From the NCBI GenBank assembly GCA_963677475.2, contig CAXXQD010000023.1, forward strand, positions 248,001 through 312,000: a stretch of DNA of 64,000 bases, read 5' to 3'. Source of the DNA: JABMQB01 sp963677475 (GTDB lineage: Bacteria > Bacteroidota > Bacteroidia > Bacteroidales > Prolixibacteraceae). Position 1 is the stretch's first letter. Each line of letters opens with the position of its first letter. Positions 33,471-43,061 of this stretch are shown piece after piece. The position numbers and the translations under genes are program-made. A model generated the notes under the pieces. It ran no database searches and was not told where the DNA came from. It saw only the letters and a program-made list of their open reading frames with translations.

Positions 33471-34901
33471 ATGCCTCAGTTAGATTGTTTTATTGCCTTC
33501 TATAACTATGAAGAAACCACCAAGCTGGTCAATTCAATTTCAGGAAATTCCTTAGTAAATGCTGTTTACATCCTTCACCCAAGTGAGGTCAGCATTGAAA
33601 ATACCAATTGGATGGAAACTAAAAATTTGTTTTCAACAAAAAGCATCCGTAACATAGCCCAAAAAGCTTCCGCTAAATACACACTTTTTATATTACAAGA
33701 TTCTCCAACCACTTTGGGGCAATACGCGATCGAAAGGCTTGTTCAGGTGGCAGAAAGCACAAATGCTGCAATGGTTTATGCCGATTATATTGAAAAGGAA
33801 GGAAATAAAAACGTTGCCCATCCGCTTATTGAATACCAACCAGGCAGTCTCCGCGATGATTTTGATTTTGGTCCCGCTCAGCTCTTTCAAACAAAAATAT
33901 TAAATGACTTTGATGAAGAAGATTTTTCTTTTGCGGGGTATTACTCCCTTAGGCTTGCAACGTCCCGTGAAGGCGAAATTATCCACATCCCGGAACTCTT
34001 ATTTTCCAAGGTAAAAACCGACCACCGAAATTCAGGGGCAAAACAATTTGATTATGTGCAAACTAATATGCACGAAATTCAATTGGAAATGGAACAGGCA
34101 TGCACCAGCCACCTGAAAAAAATTGGTGCTTATCTTAACGCTACATTCAAGAAAGTTGGCTTTGAAAATGATAAATTTCTGGCAGAAGCTTCCGTATTAA
34201 TTCCAGTTTTTAACCGAGTAAATACCATAAAAGATGCCATTGAATCGGTATTATCGCAGCAAACCAATTTTAATTTTAACCTGCTTGTGGTAGATAATTA
34301 TTCAACTGATGGAACCACGGAACTTCTCAAACCTTATGCCGCACAGGGAAAAATTATCCATATTATTCCTGAAAATAAAAACCTCGGGATTGGTGGTTGT
34401 TGGAACGAAGGAATCAATCATAAACAGTGTGGAAAGTTTGTGGTTCAATTAGACAGCGATGATGTTTATGCATCAGAAAATACCCTGCAAAAAATTGTGG
34501 ATCAATTCTATATCGATCAATGTGCCATGGTAATTGGAAGTTACCAGATAACCAATTTCGACATGGAAGAAATTCCACCGGGATTGATCACCCACGCTGA
34601 ATGGACCGATGATAACGGTCCAAACAATGCCCTCCGAATAAACGGACTCGGTGCACCACGGGCTTTTTATACCCCGCTAATAAGGGAAATTAAATTCCCA
34701 AATGTGAGCTATGGCGAAGACTATGCTGTTGGTTTACAAATCTCAAGGGAATATAAGATTGGGCGGATTTATGAATCCTTATACCTTTGTCGAAGATGGG
34801 AAGGAAACTCTGATGCAGCTCTTGATATCCAGAAGCAAAACATGCATAACCGTTATAAAGACAAAATCAGAACGATTGAATTGAAAGCCAGGATAAAATA
34901 A
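33471..34901 (+). CDS. Two-domain family 2 glycosyltransferase
   Basis: 476 residues, no signal peptide or membrane segment. The C-terminal half (about 238-476) is a GT2 domain: ASVLIPVFNRVNTIKDAIESVL, VVDNYSTDGTTELL, ENKNLGIGGCWNEGI and the DxD-type QLDSDDVYAS, with a later YGEDYAVGLQIS. The N-terminal half (LDCFIAFYNYEETTKLV...TLFILQDSPTTLGQYAIERLV) looks like a second, degenerate GT-A-like fold that lacks a clear DxD. The gene begins 2 bp after the GHL10 gene. The acceptor is unknown; context suggests an envelope or murein-linked sugar. Confidence 0.85.
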   Translation: MPQLDCFIAFYNYEETTKLVNSISGNSLVNAVYILHPSEVSIENTNWMETKNLFSTKSIRNIAQKASAKYTLFILQDSPTTLGQYAIERLVQVAESTNAAMVYADYIEKEGNKNVAHPLIEYQPGSLRDDFDFGPAQLFQTKILNDFDEEDFSFAGYYSLRLATSREGEIIHIPELLFSKVKTDHRNSGAKQFDYVQTNMHEIQLEMEQACTSHLKKIGAYLNATFKKVGFENDKFLAEASVLIPVFNRVNTIKDAIESVLSQQTNFNFNLLVVDNYSTDGTTELLKPYAAQGKIIHIIPENKNLGIGGCWNEGINHKQCGKFVVQLDSDDVYASENTLQKIVDQFYIDQCAMVIGSYQITNFDMEEIPPGLITHAEWTDDNGPNNALRINGLGAPRAFYTPLIREIKFPNVSYGEDYAVGLQISREYKIGRIYESLYLCRRWEGNSDAALDIQKQNMHNRYKDKIRTIELKARIK

Positions 34902-34992
34902 AATTCAAAATAACGAAGAACCTGCAATACCAATAAAGGAAAAACAACGTTTATCGAACATAGTTAAACCAATTATAAACCTTATACCTCAA

Positions 34993-35451
34993 ATGAATAC
35001 AATTATTGTAATCGGAACCAATCCTCCTTGTCCGAGATGCGGATTATTAGAAAACGTGATGAAAAGAAAAGTACTTGAATTAAACCTGGATGCGGAAGTG
35101 ATACACTGGACATATACCGATGAAGAGGCGAAAAATTATGCAAAAAATCTTGGTTTGGAATCGGGGACTGCCAAAGATGTGGCAAAAAGGACAGGTCAAA
35201 ACATCGATCAAAACAGGCTTGCCTTCCTGATGGTTAACAATCAATCCGCTCAAAACCTGGAATATAAGGATTACAATAATTGCAACTGGTCGTACGAACT
35301 GGACGAAATAATCAGGCCTTTTGAAAACAAAGCCAAAGAATGTCAGCTATTAATGACACCTGCCATAATTATTAATGGTGAACTTAAGCACCAGGGAAGT
35401 GTCCCCAGGATTGAAAAAATAAACCATTGGCTTTACGAACTTAACGCGTAA
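34993..35451 (+). CDS. Thioredoxin-like redox protein with CPRC active site
   Basis: 152 residues. The N-terminal strand is followed by the dithiol motif CPRC (TNPPCPRCGLLENVM, residues 13-16), and near the C-terminus by the cis-proline segment MTPAIIINGELKHQGSVPRIEKI, matching the thioredoxin-like family of archaeal/bacterial small redox proteins. A central insertion of about 60 residues (DVAKRTGQNIDQNRL...YELDEIIRPFENKAKECQ) makes it longer than usual. There is no signal peptide, so it is cytoplasmic. The partner is unknown. It lies 91 bp after the GT2 gene. Confidence 0.8.
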   Translation: MNTIIVIGTNPPCPRCGLLENVMKRKVLELNLDAEVIHWTYTDEEAKNYAKNLGLESGTAKDVAKRTGQNIDQNRLAFLMVNNQSAQNLEYKDYNNCNWSYELDEIIRPFENKAKECQLLMTPAIIINGELKHQGSVPRIEKINHWLYELNA

Positions 35452-35581
35452 AATTTACAAGCAATTAATAATTTCTTCAGAGGTAAAATTGTTGCTTCGT
35501 TTTAATCGGAAGGTTTATAAACATTGTTGTTAATAAATTCTTCGTTGAAACGCTTATATTTTATACTATCTTAGAGCATCC

Positions 35582-36571
35582 ATGTCAGAACAGAGGACTA
35601 TATCAGATGAAAAACTCCAAATATATGGCTCTGTAAAAACCATCAAAGACAAACTCATTGCATTGTGCGAACAACAAAAAGCAAGCTGGAAACTGGCAAA
35701 AGATAATTATGATGCCTTGTCATCAATTGAAATAAACCGACATTATTTTGGGGGTTTTAAAATCGAAACGCACTTTAACCCTGAACGAATAAGGTCAACG
35801 GCAGCAAAAACCGACAAAAAATCGATTGACGCCAGAAAATGCTTTCTGTGCCAGGAAAATTTGCCTAAGGAACAAAAAGGAATATTACTTCATAATGAAT
35901 ACCTGATCCTATGCAACCCATATCCGATTTTTAATTTGCATTTTACCATCTCGAAGCTGAGCCATGCGCCACAGTTGATTAAAAACAACTTTATCGATAT
36001 GCTGGCAATCAGCAAGGCACTATCCGGGTTTACAGTTTTTTACAATGGCCCGGTTTGCGGGGCTTCAGCCCCTGACCATTTTCATTTCCAGGCTTGCTCA
36101 AAGGCAGTAATGCCTATTGAAAAAGAGTACGAAAAACTGAAAAACAATTTCAGCAATATGCTGGTGGTGAACGATAAAATCAAGATTTTCTCGGTTAAAA
36201 ATTACTTGAGGAAAATGATTGTGCTGGAGTCGTGCAGCATCAATTCAATTAAAGAATATTTCGATTACGTTTATCGCTTACTAAAAATACATCCCGATGA
36301 AGAAGAGCCACGAATGAACATTATTTGTTCTTTTGAGGATGATTGTTGGAAGGTAATCCTGTTTCCAAGGGGAAAACAAAAGCCGTCACATTACTTTCAC
36401 GAAGGGGAAAAGCAACTGATTATAGGTCCGGCTTCGGTGGAAATGGGCGGGATATTTATTTTGCCCAGAAAAGAAGATTTTGAAAAAATCACCCTAAAAG
36501 ATATTGAAGAAATTTTTCAGGAAGTTAGCCTCTCCGATGAAGAATTTGAAAACCTTGAATTGTATATTTAA
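35582..36571 (+). CDS. DUF4922 HIT-like nucleotidyltransferase/phosphorylase
   Basis: 329 residues, cytoplasmic. The key motif is GASAPDHFHFQACSKAVMP, where H-F-H-F-Q is the histidine-triad nucleotide-binding loop of the HIT/GalT superfamily. A CFLCQENLPKEQKGILLHNEY segment (C-x2-C) and LCNPYPIFNLHFTIS are typical of ATP adenylyltransferase and GDP-galactose-phosphorylase relatives. The substrate is unknown; a nucleotide-sugar or dinucleotide is likely. It is followed after 15 bp by the SpoIID-like gene, an association I recall from other Bacteroidota. A TTG-N19-TATCTTAG promoter-like element ends 7 bp before the ATG. Confidence 0.8.
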   Translation: MSEQRTISDEKLQIYGSVKTIKDKLIALCEQQKASWKLAKDNYDALSSIEINRHYFGGFKIETHFNPERIRSTAAKTDKKSIDARKCFLCQENLPKEQKGILLHNEYLILCNPYPIFNLHFTISKLSHAPQLIKNNFIDMLAISKALSGFTVFYNGPVCGASAPDHFHFQACSKAVMPIEKEYEKLKNNFSNMLVVNDKIKIFSVKNYLRKMIVLESCSINSIKEYFDYVYRLLKIHPDEEEPRMNIICSFEDDCWKVILFPRGKQKPSHYFHEGEKQLIIGPASVEMGGIFILPRKEDFEKITLKDIEEIFQEVSLSDEEFENLELYI

Positions 36572-36586
36572 GCCATAATTTTTTCA

Positions 36587-37927
36587 ATGAAACACCCACA
36601 GAACATAGCAGTTGGAATACTTGCAAGTTCCAAAATAGAATTTCGATTGATCGGCACTTTTAAAATTGGTTCTGAAGAATGCCAAACGCTTGCCCCGGGT
36701 AATTATACCGTACGTGCAATTAATGATCAGATGATTATCGAAAGCCATGAACTTACGCTCAACTCATCATCACCAATTACTTTGGAGCCGGTTTCCCCGA
36801 ACAACACTTTCATCCTGAAGAAAGTAACCATTGGCATCGATTTCCATTGGGAACAAAAAGAAGATCAGCGCTTTAGCGGAAAGCTTAAATTTATAAAAGA
36901 AGGAAATCAAGTTTGGGCAATAAACCTCATTAATTTAGAAGACTATTTACAAAGTGTTATTTCGTCTGAAATGAGTGCAAATGCTTCGCTTGAATTTTTA
37001 AAAGCACATGCCGTAATTTCAAGGAGCTGGGTGCTTGCACAAATACAGAATAAAAACAAATCCCTGATCAAATCCCCAAAAAAGGAAAATACTAATCCTA
37101 CAGAAATCGAAAGGTGGTACGATCATGAAGACCACCAACTGTTTGATGTTTGTGCCGATGACCATTGCCAGCGCTACCAGGGAACAACAAAAATTGTGTC
37201 GGAGAAAGCATTGAAGGCTGTACAACAAACCGAAGGCGAGGTTTTGGTTTTTGACAACGAAGTTTGCGATACAAGATTCTCAAAATGTTGTGGTGGAATA
37301 AGCGAAAATTTTGAAAATGTGTGGGAACCCGTTTATCATCCATATCTTTCGAAAGTTGTGGATTCAGAGTTTGCCGATACCACCTATGTTGATCTGAGGA
37401 TAGAAGAGGAAGCGAAAGAATGGATTAGAAACAAGCCTCATGCATATTGCAATACCGATGACCAAAATATTATACGTCAGGTTCTTCCGGGATTTGATCA
37501 GAAAACAAGTGATTTTTTCCGCTGGACAATTACTTATACGCAAAAAGAATTAGCAGAATTGCTCCAAAAAAAATCAGGTCTTGATTTTGGTGAAATTATC
37601 GAACTGAAAGCAATAAAAAGAGGTCATTCGTCTCGGATCATCCAACTAAAGATTACTGGCACCAAACTCACTGTTACCGTTGGCAAAGAGCTTGAAATGC
37701 GCAAATGGCTATCTAACAGCCATTTGTACAGCTCAGCTTTTGTGGTCGAGCCCAAAAATTTAAAAAACGGTATCCCTCAGAAATTTACTCTAAGCGGGGC
37801 AGGCTGGGGACATGGTGTTGGTTTATGCCAGATTGGTGCTGCTGTTATGGGCGAGAAAGGATTTTCGTATCGAAAAATCCTTCAGCACTACTTCAAAAAT
37901 GCAGAGCTTATTAAGCTTGCACAATAA
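36587..37927 (+). CDS. SpoIID/LytB domain protein
   Basis: 446 residues. SpoIID-family proteins are lytic transglycosylases acting on peptidoglycan stripped of stem peptides. Visible: NLEDYLQSVISSEMSANASLEFLKAHAVISRSWVL (about 115-150, including the catalytic-type Glu in SSEM), CDTRFSKCCGGISENFENVW (about 226-245) and GAGWGHGVGLCQIGAAVMGEKGFSYRKILQHYF (about 404-436). No signal peptide is obvious at the N-terminus (MKHPQNIAVGILASSKIEF), which is odd for a murein enzyme; it may be exported by another route or act inside. It forms a unit with the DUF4922 gene 15 bp upstream. Confidence 0.87.
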   Translation: MKHPQNIAVGILASSKIEFRLIGTFKIGSEECQTLAPGNYTVRAINDQMIIESHELTLNSSSPITLEPVSPNNTFILKKVTIGIDFHWEQKEDQRFSGKLKFIKEGNQVWAINLINLEDYLQSVISSEMSANASLEFLKAHAVISRSWVLAQIQNKNKSLIKSPKKENTNPTEIERWYDHEDHQLFDVCADDHCQRYQGTTKIVSEKALKAVQQTEGEVLVFDNEVCDTRFSKCCGGISENFENVWEPVYHPYLSKVVDSEFADTTYVDLRIEEEAKEWIRNKPHAYCNTDDQNIIRQVLPGFDQKTSDFFRWTITYTQKELAELLQKKSGLDFGEIIELKAIKRGHSSRIIQLKITGTKLTVTVGKELEMRKWLSNSHLYSSAFVVEPKNLKNGIPQKFTLSGAGWGHGVGLCQIGAAVMGEKGFSYRKILQHYFKNAELIKLAQ

Positions 37928-38063
37928 TCTCTTTTTGAGAGTAATTTTCTGAAAAAATCAACTTTTTTTTAATGAACTTTTTGAAATATTTCATCTAATT
38001 AACGCAACATTTTATAGTGCTTTCCCTAACTTTCCGCTCTGTAATAAAAGCCATTGAAAACAA

Positions 38064-40691
38064 ATGAAAATATTTACCCTACTGTTCATCCTCATATTTA
38101 TTTCGAAACTAAATTTTGCTCAAGGTATAAAAGGAACAATCGTTGATAAAAACAACGAAGCCATTGCTTATGCCAATATTTATGTTCCAGCACTTAAAAC
38201 AGGAACGACTTCAAATCTTGATGGCAATTTTGAACTAAAACTTCCACCCGGCGAATGGGATGTGCTGTTTCAATATATTGGGTATAAAAGCCACCGCAAA
38301 AAATTTAAAATTGACAGCACATTTATTGAAACCAGAATTGTGTTTGTACCCCAAAACATCCGGATAAAAGAAATAAAAGTGTTGGCATCGGGCGAAGACC
38401 CAGCATATTATGTCATGAGAAGGGCAATTGCCATGGCTCCTTATTACACCAATCAGGTGTCGGAATACGACTGCAAATTATATCTGAAAGGAAGTGGCGT
38501 AGTGCATAAAATCCCAAAGGTTTTTAAGAAACAATTTGAGAAAGAAGGCGTCGAAAAAGACAAACCTTTTGTGATGGAATCGATCAATAAAATCCATTTT
38601 GAATTGCCCGACAAACTCGACCAGCAAGTAATAGCAATGCACGTTTCCGGAGCCGACAATAACACCAGTCCGTTGGAAATGATCACCACAAACCTGTATA
38701 ATGTTTCCAACTACGGGATTGTTTCACCAGTTGGCAGGTTTGCCCTTAAAAAATACAATTTTGAATTGATGGGTGTTTTTGAAGACCAGGGCAAGCTTAT
38801 CAATAAAATCAAGGTAAGCCCGAAAGTGAAAGGCAAAGGTACTTTTGAAGGGTTCATTAATATTGTGGAAGATTATTGGAATATTCATTCCGCCGATTTA
38901 AAGTTTAGCATGCCTTTTATGGACGTGCAAATGCGCCAAATATACGCCATGGTGGATGACAATACCTGGATGCCAACCAGCCTCGATTTCGAGATGGATA
39001 TTTCGGTTTTAGGGATTGGAATGAAATATAATTATGTGGCATCGTTTTCCGATTATTCATTGTCTTTGAACGATCAGCTCGACCACACTTTTTTAGATGA
39101 AATTAATCAAAAAGTAACGGCAGACAAACATGTTCTTGATTCCATGTACCAGAAGGAGGAAAAAACCACAGTCCAACAAATCGAACCAACAAAAGAGCAG
39201 GAAAAGATTAATGCCCTGATGCAAAAAGAAGATTTGTCGAACCGGGAAATGTACAAACTTGAGAAACTTCTTGATAAAGAAGTGAAAAGAACAATGCCGC
39301 CCGAGCCTTTGGAAATAAAAGAACGAGTGAAGGTGAAAGGCGATGTAACAAAAAACGATTCCCTTTATTGGGCAGAGCTACGGCCAATTCCTTTAACACA
39401 AAAAGAAAATAGTTCATTTGGTGAGAAAGATTCAATAATGCAGGTTCAAAGTACTCCTGAGTATAAAGATTCGATACGAAACTCCATGCGCAAATTTAAA
39501 TTCAAAGATGTGATTATGGGCAGAACCTATCGGTACGAAGAAGATAGTGCGAGGTTTAGTTCCAGCCTCTCGGTTCCGGGATTAATATCCATTTCCGAAA
39601 TTGAATTTAATACCGTGGATGGATTTAAATTATCCTTCCCTTTTAATTACAGCCTTCGTGACACACTGGGCAAACGTTTGTATGCATCAACAGAATTATC
39701 TTATGCCTTTTCACGGCAAGCAGTGAACGCAAATGGCTCGGTTTATTACCTTTTTAATGGAGTTAAAAGAAGCTGGATTAGGGCATCGGGAGGGAAGGTA
39801 ACTGCTGATTTTAAAAATAAATATGCCTTAAAACCTATGGAAACTTCCTTCTATACCCTTGAGCTAGAGGACAATTTTCAAAAATTTTATGAAAAGAAAT
39901 ATGTAAGCATCAGCGGCGGCACCGAAATTTTTAATGGTTTTCAGGCAATTATTGGTTTTGATTATACAAACAGATCGCCCCTGGAAAACCATTCGGGTTT
40001 TAAAATGATCAACCGTAAAAACAAAGAATATACAGAAAATATCCCTGAAATAGACGGGTTGGAGAATTGGCAGTTGGGTGCTAGTACATCATCCATTGCC
40101 CACGTTGGGTTTACTTATAAGCACAAACAGAGGTACAGGATCAGAAATAACATTAAGTATCCTGCAAGCTGCAAATTCCCTACTATTGGCATGAATTATA
40201 AAACAACAATTGGTGGCGATGCCAGTTACGGATTATTGGAAATGAACCTGACCCAAAACCTTAGGATTGGATTTAGCAGTACCCTGGAATACAAGCTGGA
40301 AGCAGGCAAATTTCTGAACAACGATGTGCTTTTTGCCCAGGACTTTCGGTATTTTAATGCCAACGACCGCTTGTTCGCCTTTGCCAACGAAAGCAATAAA
40401 TTTCAATTGCTTGATTACTACGAAGCTACTTCAAAGGATTATTTTCTGGAAGGGCACCTCATCGGCAACTTTGAAAAAATCCTCCTAAAAAGACTGCCAA
40501 TCCTGAACAGGACATTGATCAGGGAAAACCTTTTTGTAAATTATCTTCATACCGAAAACATGAAGCATTACGCCGAACTTGGTTATGGCTTGCGCGGTAT
40601 CTTTTTGATGATTGATGTAGATTTTGTTGTAGGTTTTGAAGATATGAAGCACACAAGAACCGGGATTAAAATAAGTTTGAACCTAAATTAA
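38064..40691 (+). CDS. DUF5686 outer-membrane protein with carboxypeptidase-regulatory domain
   Basis: 875 residues. A signal peptide (IFTLLFILIFISKLNFAQ) is followed by a CarboxypepD_reg-like domain (about 21-100, GIKGTIVDKNNEAIAYANIYVPALKTG). Next come a mixed domain, a Lys/Glu-rich helical insert (about 365-440) and a C-terminal barrel-like region with alternating strands ending in GIKISLNLN. This is the standard architecture of DUF5686 proteins, widespread outer-membrane proteins of Bacteroidota without established function. It lies 136 bp after the SpoIID gene and may be an independent unit. Confidence 0.85.
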   Translation: MKIFTLLFILIFISKLNFAQGIKGTIVDKNNEAIAYANIYVPALKTGTTSNLDGNFELKLPPGEWDVLFQYIGYKSHRKKFKIDSTFIETRIVFVPQNIRIKEIKVLASGEDPAYYVMRRAIAMAPYYTNQVSEYDCKLYLKGSGVVHKIPKVFKKQFEKEGVEKDKPFVMESINKIHFELPDKLDQQVIAMHVSGADNNTSPLEMITTNLYNVSNYGIVSPVGRFALKKYNFELMGVFEDQGKLINKIKVSPKVKGKGTFEGFINIVEDYWNIHSADLKFSMPFMDVQMRQIYAMVDDNTWMPTSLDFEMDISVLGIGMKYNYVASFSDYSLSLNDQLDHTFLDEINQKVTADKHVLDSMYQKEEKTTVQQIEPTKEQEKINALMQKEDLSNREMYKLEKLLDKEVKRTMPPEPLEIKERVKVKGDVTKNDSLYWAELRPIPLTQKENSSFGEKDSIMQVQSTPEYKDSIRNSMRKFKFKDVIMGRTYRYEEDSARFSSSLSVPGLISISEIEFNTVDGFKLSFPFNYSLRDTLGKRLYASTELSYAFSRQAVNANGSVYYLFNGVKRSWIRASGGKVTADFKNKYALKPMETSFYTLELEDNFQKFYEKKYVSISGGTEIFNGFQAIIGFDYTNRSPLENHSGFKMINRKNKEYTENIPEIDGLENWQLGASTSSIAHVGFTYKHKQRYRIRNNIKYPASCKFPTIGMNYKTTIGGDASYGLLEMNLTQNLRIGFSSTLEYKLEAGKFLNNDVLFAQDFRYFNANDRLFAFANESNKFQLLDYYEATSKDYFLEGHLIGNFEKILLKRLPILNRTLIRENLFVNYLHTENMKHYAELGYGLRGIFLMIDVDFVVGFEDMKHTRTGIKISLNLN

Positions 40692-40722
40692 CAAGGGGTG
40701 AATCCAATAACTATGCTTTTAA

Positions 40723-42840
40723 TTACCTAACTATCATCTTTCTGGCAATGGAGCTTCCTCCAAAACTAAGCCTATAGAAAAGCTCTTGCCCTTTAAAGCC
40801 ATTCGAATTCCATTTTACTAAATGTGTCCCAACACTTTTGTTTTCATCCACAAGCACTTCAATTTCACGTCCTAATGCATCATATACTTTTAGCTGAACT
40901 GCTCCATTTTCCGGCAGATAATAAGAAATTGTTGTAGAGTTTTGAAACGGATTTGGATAGTTCTGAAATAATTCAATATCGGTTTTTGTAAAGTTGAAAG
41001 GTGCGCTTGAAGGAAAATCATCCTTAAGGATTAATAATCCTCCATCACCATCAGCTAAATAAATAACCGTGCCGTCAACAAATAAATAGCTAGCGTCACC
41101 GCCCGAGCCAATAAAACTGTTTTCAACAGGTGCATTTAGGTCTCTTATATCAATACTTCTTACTCCACTTTGAACCCATACGTAGTTTCCATAGTCTGCC
41201 AAATAAATATCATTGCCACTTTTCCCTATTCCTGTACACCAAACACCAACATGAATTTCACTGATCAAAATCGGATCTGTGGAAACCGTTATGTCCATCA
41301 CTTTAAAAGTGTTTCCTATGACGTAGGCATAATTCCCATCTACAACCAACTCTCTTCCAAAGGTATTTCCAACCTCATGATAATGTTCAAGTACGGGATT
41401 GGTTGGATCCGAAACATTTACAATGTACATACCATTATCTCCAACCGCATAAGCATAATTTCCCTGAATATTTATCGCTTTCATATAGCCTGCAACAGTC
41501 CCTATTACATTTAAGTTTGAAGGATCGGAGATATCAATAACGGAAAATCCTCCCCAACCATGGGCAGCATATAAATAATTACCATCAAGTTTCATTTTTT
41601 CGATGGTGGCAACTTGCAAATGCCCGGCAACTACCGGATTTAAGGAATCAGAAATATTAATAAGATATAAACCGTTATCATATCCGTAATAAACCATACT
41701 ATCATTGACCGCCAGGCAATAATACCTATACGGTATACCGGAATCATCCGGGTTGATAGATGCTAGTCTTCTTACATTTGACTTATCGCTAACATCCAAA
41801 ATATGCAATCCGTTCATCATATCGGAAACATATGCCAACTTGTTTTTTACCACAACATCGTTTAGCACACCTGAAGTTTGAAAAAAGCCCGTTTCAACAA
41901 GATTGGCTTTATCTGTAGCATTTAAAATATGTAATCCACTATAGGAATCGGTTACCAAAACCAGGTCATCCTTTTTTGCAACTCCCCTTGCAAAAGTTTT
42001 CGTATCGAAGGTACTAACAAGCGAAGGATTTAATGGATCAGTAACATTCACAATCATCAAACCATTTTGAGTAGCAGTTAAGTAAACATAACCATCGCTT
42101 AGAAGCAGCTCATGTTTCATCCTACCCATGTTTTGTTGGGCAACTTTTTGCGGATTACTCATATCCGAAATATTTATTATTACCAAACCATTGCTGCTTC
42201 CCAAATAAGCATAATCGTCTTTTACCAATATACAACAGCCTAATATTTCTTCATTCATTTTTCCTTTAAAGGTTGGATTTGAAGGATCGGTAACATCCAC
42301 AATCACAAGACCGTTCCAAGAGTCTGCCAGATAGGCGTAATCTCCTTCCACAAAAACATCATTGGTTTCGTATCCCGAAGAGTAGCTCCCAAGTGCCTGC
42401 GGCGCTGAAGGTTGACTTACATCAACTATTTGCACACCGCCTCTTTCATTCGCTAAATAAACCAGATTTCCTTTTTTAAAAAGCTTTAAAGAAGATTCAT
42501 CGTTATCCAAAGAACCAACTATTGATAGGCCGGTTACATTTTTTATGTCTACAATCTGCAACCCGCTTTCGCTATTTGCAACATAGGCATAGTCACCGTC
42601 AATGACAATACTTTTTACGATACTTGGCATTAGGATTTTAGATATTTCTGTTGGCGTTTCCGGTGTTGAAATATCAATTAACGAGATGTATGATCCGCTA
42701 CCAATAAAAGCGATATTTCCATTTACAACCACACAGTCTGTAGTTCCATAAGCCCAATGTCCGATCAATGAGAATTTGTTTTCCTGAGAAAATACCTGTA
42801 ACGATAGAAATGCAAGGAGGATGAAGAATGCCCTTTTCAT
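40723..42840 (-). CDS. LVIVD-repeat beta-propeller protein with Type IX sorting domain
   Basis: 705 residues: signal peptide (FFILLAFLSLQVFSQ), then about 14 repeats of roughly 40 residues with the pattern GDYAYVA...GLxIVDI-x-DPSNP (LVIVD repeats, beta-propeller-like), then a C-terminal domain of about 75 residues (NYPNPFQNSTTISYYLP...KMIVR). The last part is a Por/Type A sorting domain that sends proteins through the Type IX secretion system to the cell surface. A surface-displayed or released binding protein is likely; no catalytic motif is seen. It is convergent with the DUF5686 gene. Confidence 0.9.
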   Translation of the reverse strand: MKRAFFILLAFLSLQVFSQENKFSLIGHWAYGTTDCVVVNGNIAFIGSGSYISLIDISTPETPTEISKILMPSIVKSIVIDGDYAYVANSESGLQIVDIKNVTGLSIVGSLDNDESSLKLFKKGNLVYLANERGGVQIVDVSQPSAPQALGSYSSGYETNDVFVEGDYAYLADSWNGLVIVDVTDPSNPTFKGKMNEEILGCCILVKDDYAYLGSSNGLVIINISDMSNPQKVAQQNMGRMKHELLLSDGYVYLTATQNGLMIVNVTDPLNPSLVSTFDTKTFARGVAKKDDLVLVTDSYSGLHILNATDKANLVETGFFQTSGVLNDVVVKNKLAYVSDMMNGLHILDVSDKSNVRRLASINPDDSGIPYRYYCLAVNDSMVYYGYDNGLYLINISDSLNPVVAGHLQVATIEKMKLDGNYLYAAHGWGGFSVIDISDPSNLNVIGTVAGYMKAINIQGNYAYAVGDNGMYIVNVSDPTNPVLEHYHEVGNTFGRELVVDGNYAYVIGNTFKVMDITVSTDPILISEIHVGVWCTGIGKSGNDIYLADYGNYVWVQSGVRSIDIRDLNAPVENSFIGSGGDASYLFVDGTVIYLADGDGGLLILKDDFPSSAPFNFTKTDIELFQNYPNPFQNSTTISYYLPENGAVQLKVYDALGREIEVLVDENKSVGTHLVKWNSNGFKGQELFYRLSFGGSSIARKMIVR

Positions 42841-43061
42841 CTGTTTTAGTTTTTTTGGTTTTTATTGACTATAAATATATTATTGTAAATCCGATTCCCA
42901 ATTAAATTACGCTCATTGTTGACATAAGTTTCATTTTATCTTATGGAGATTTACGTCCTGATTTAATTTCCTGATTTGATAAACATTTGTTTATCCGTGC
43001 ACCTTTAGGTTTCAAACATGAAATAAAGAAACATTCGCTACTTTTGGGAAAATCTTTTACA

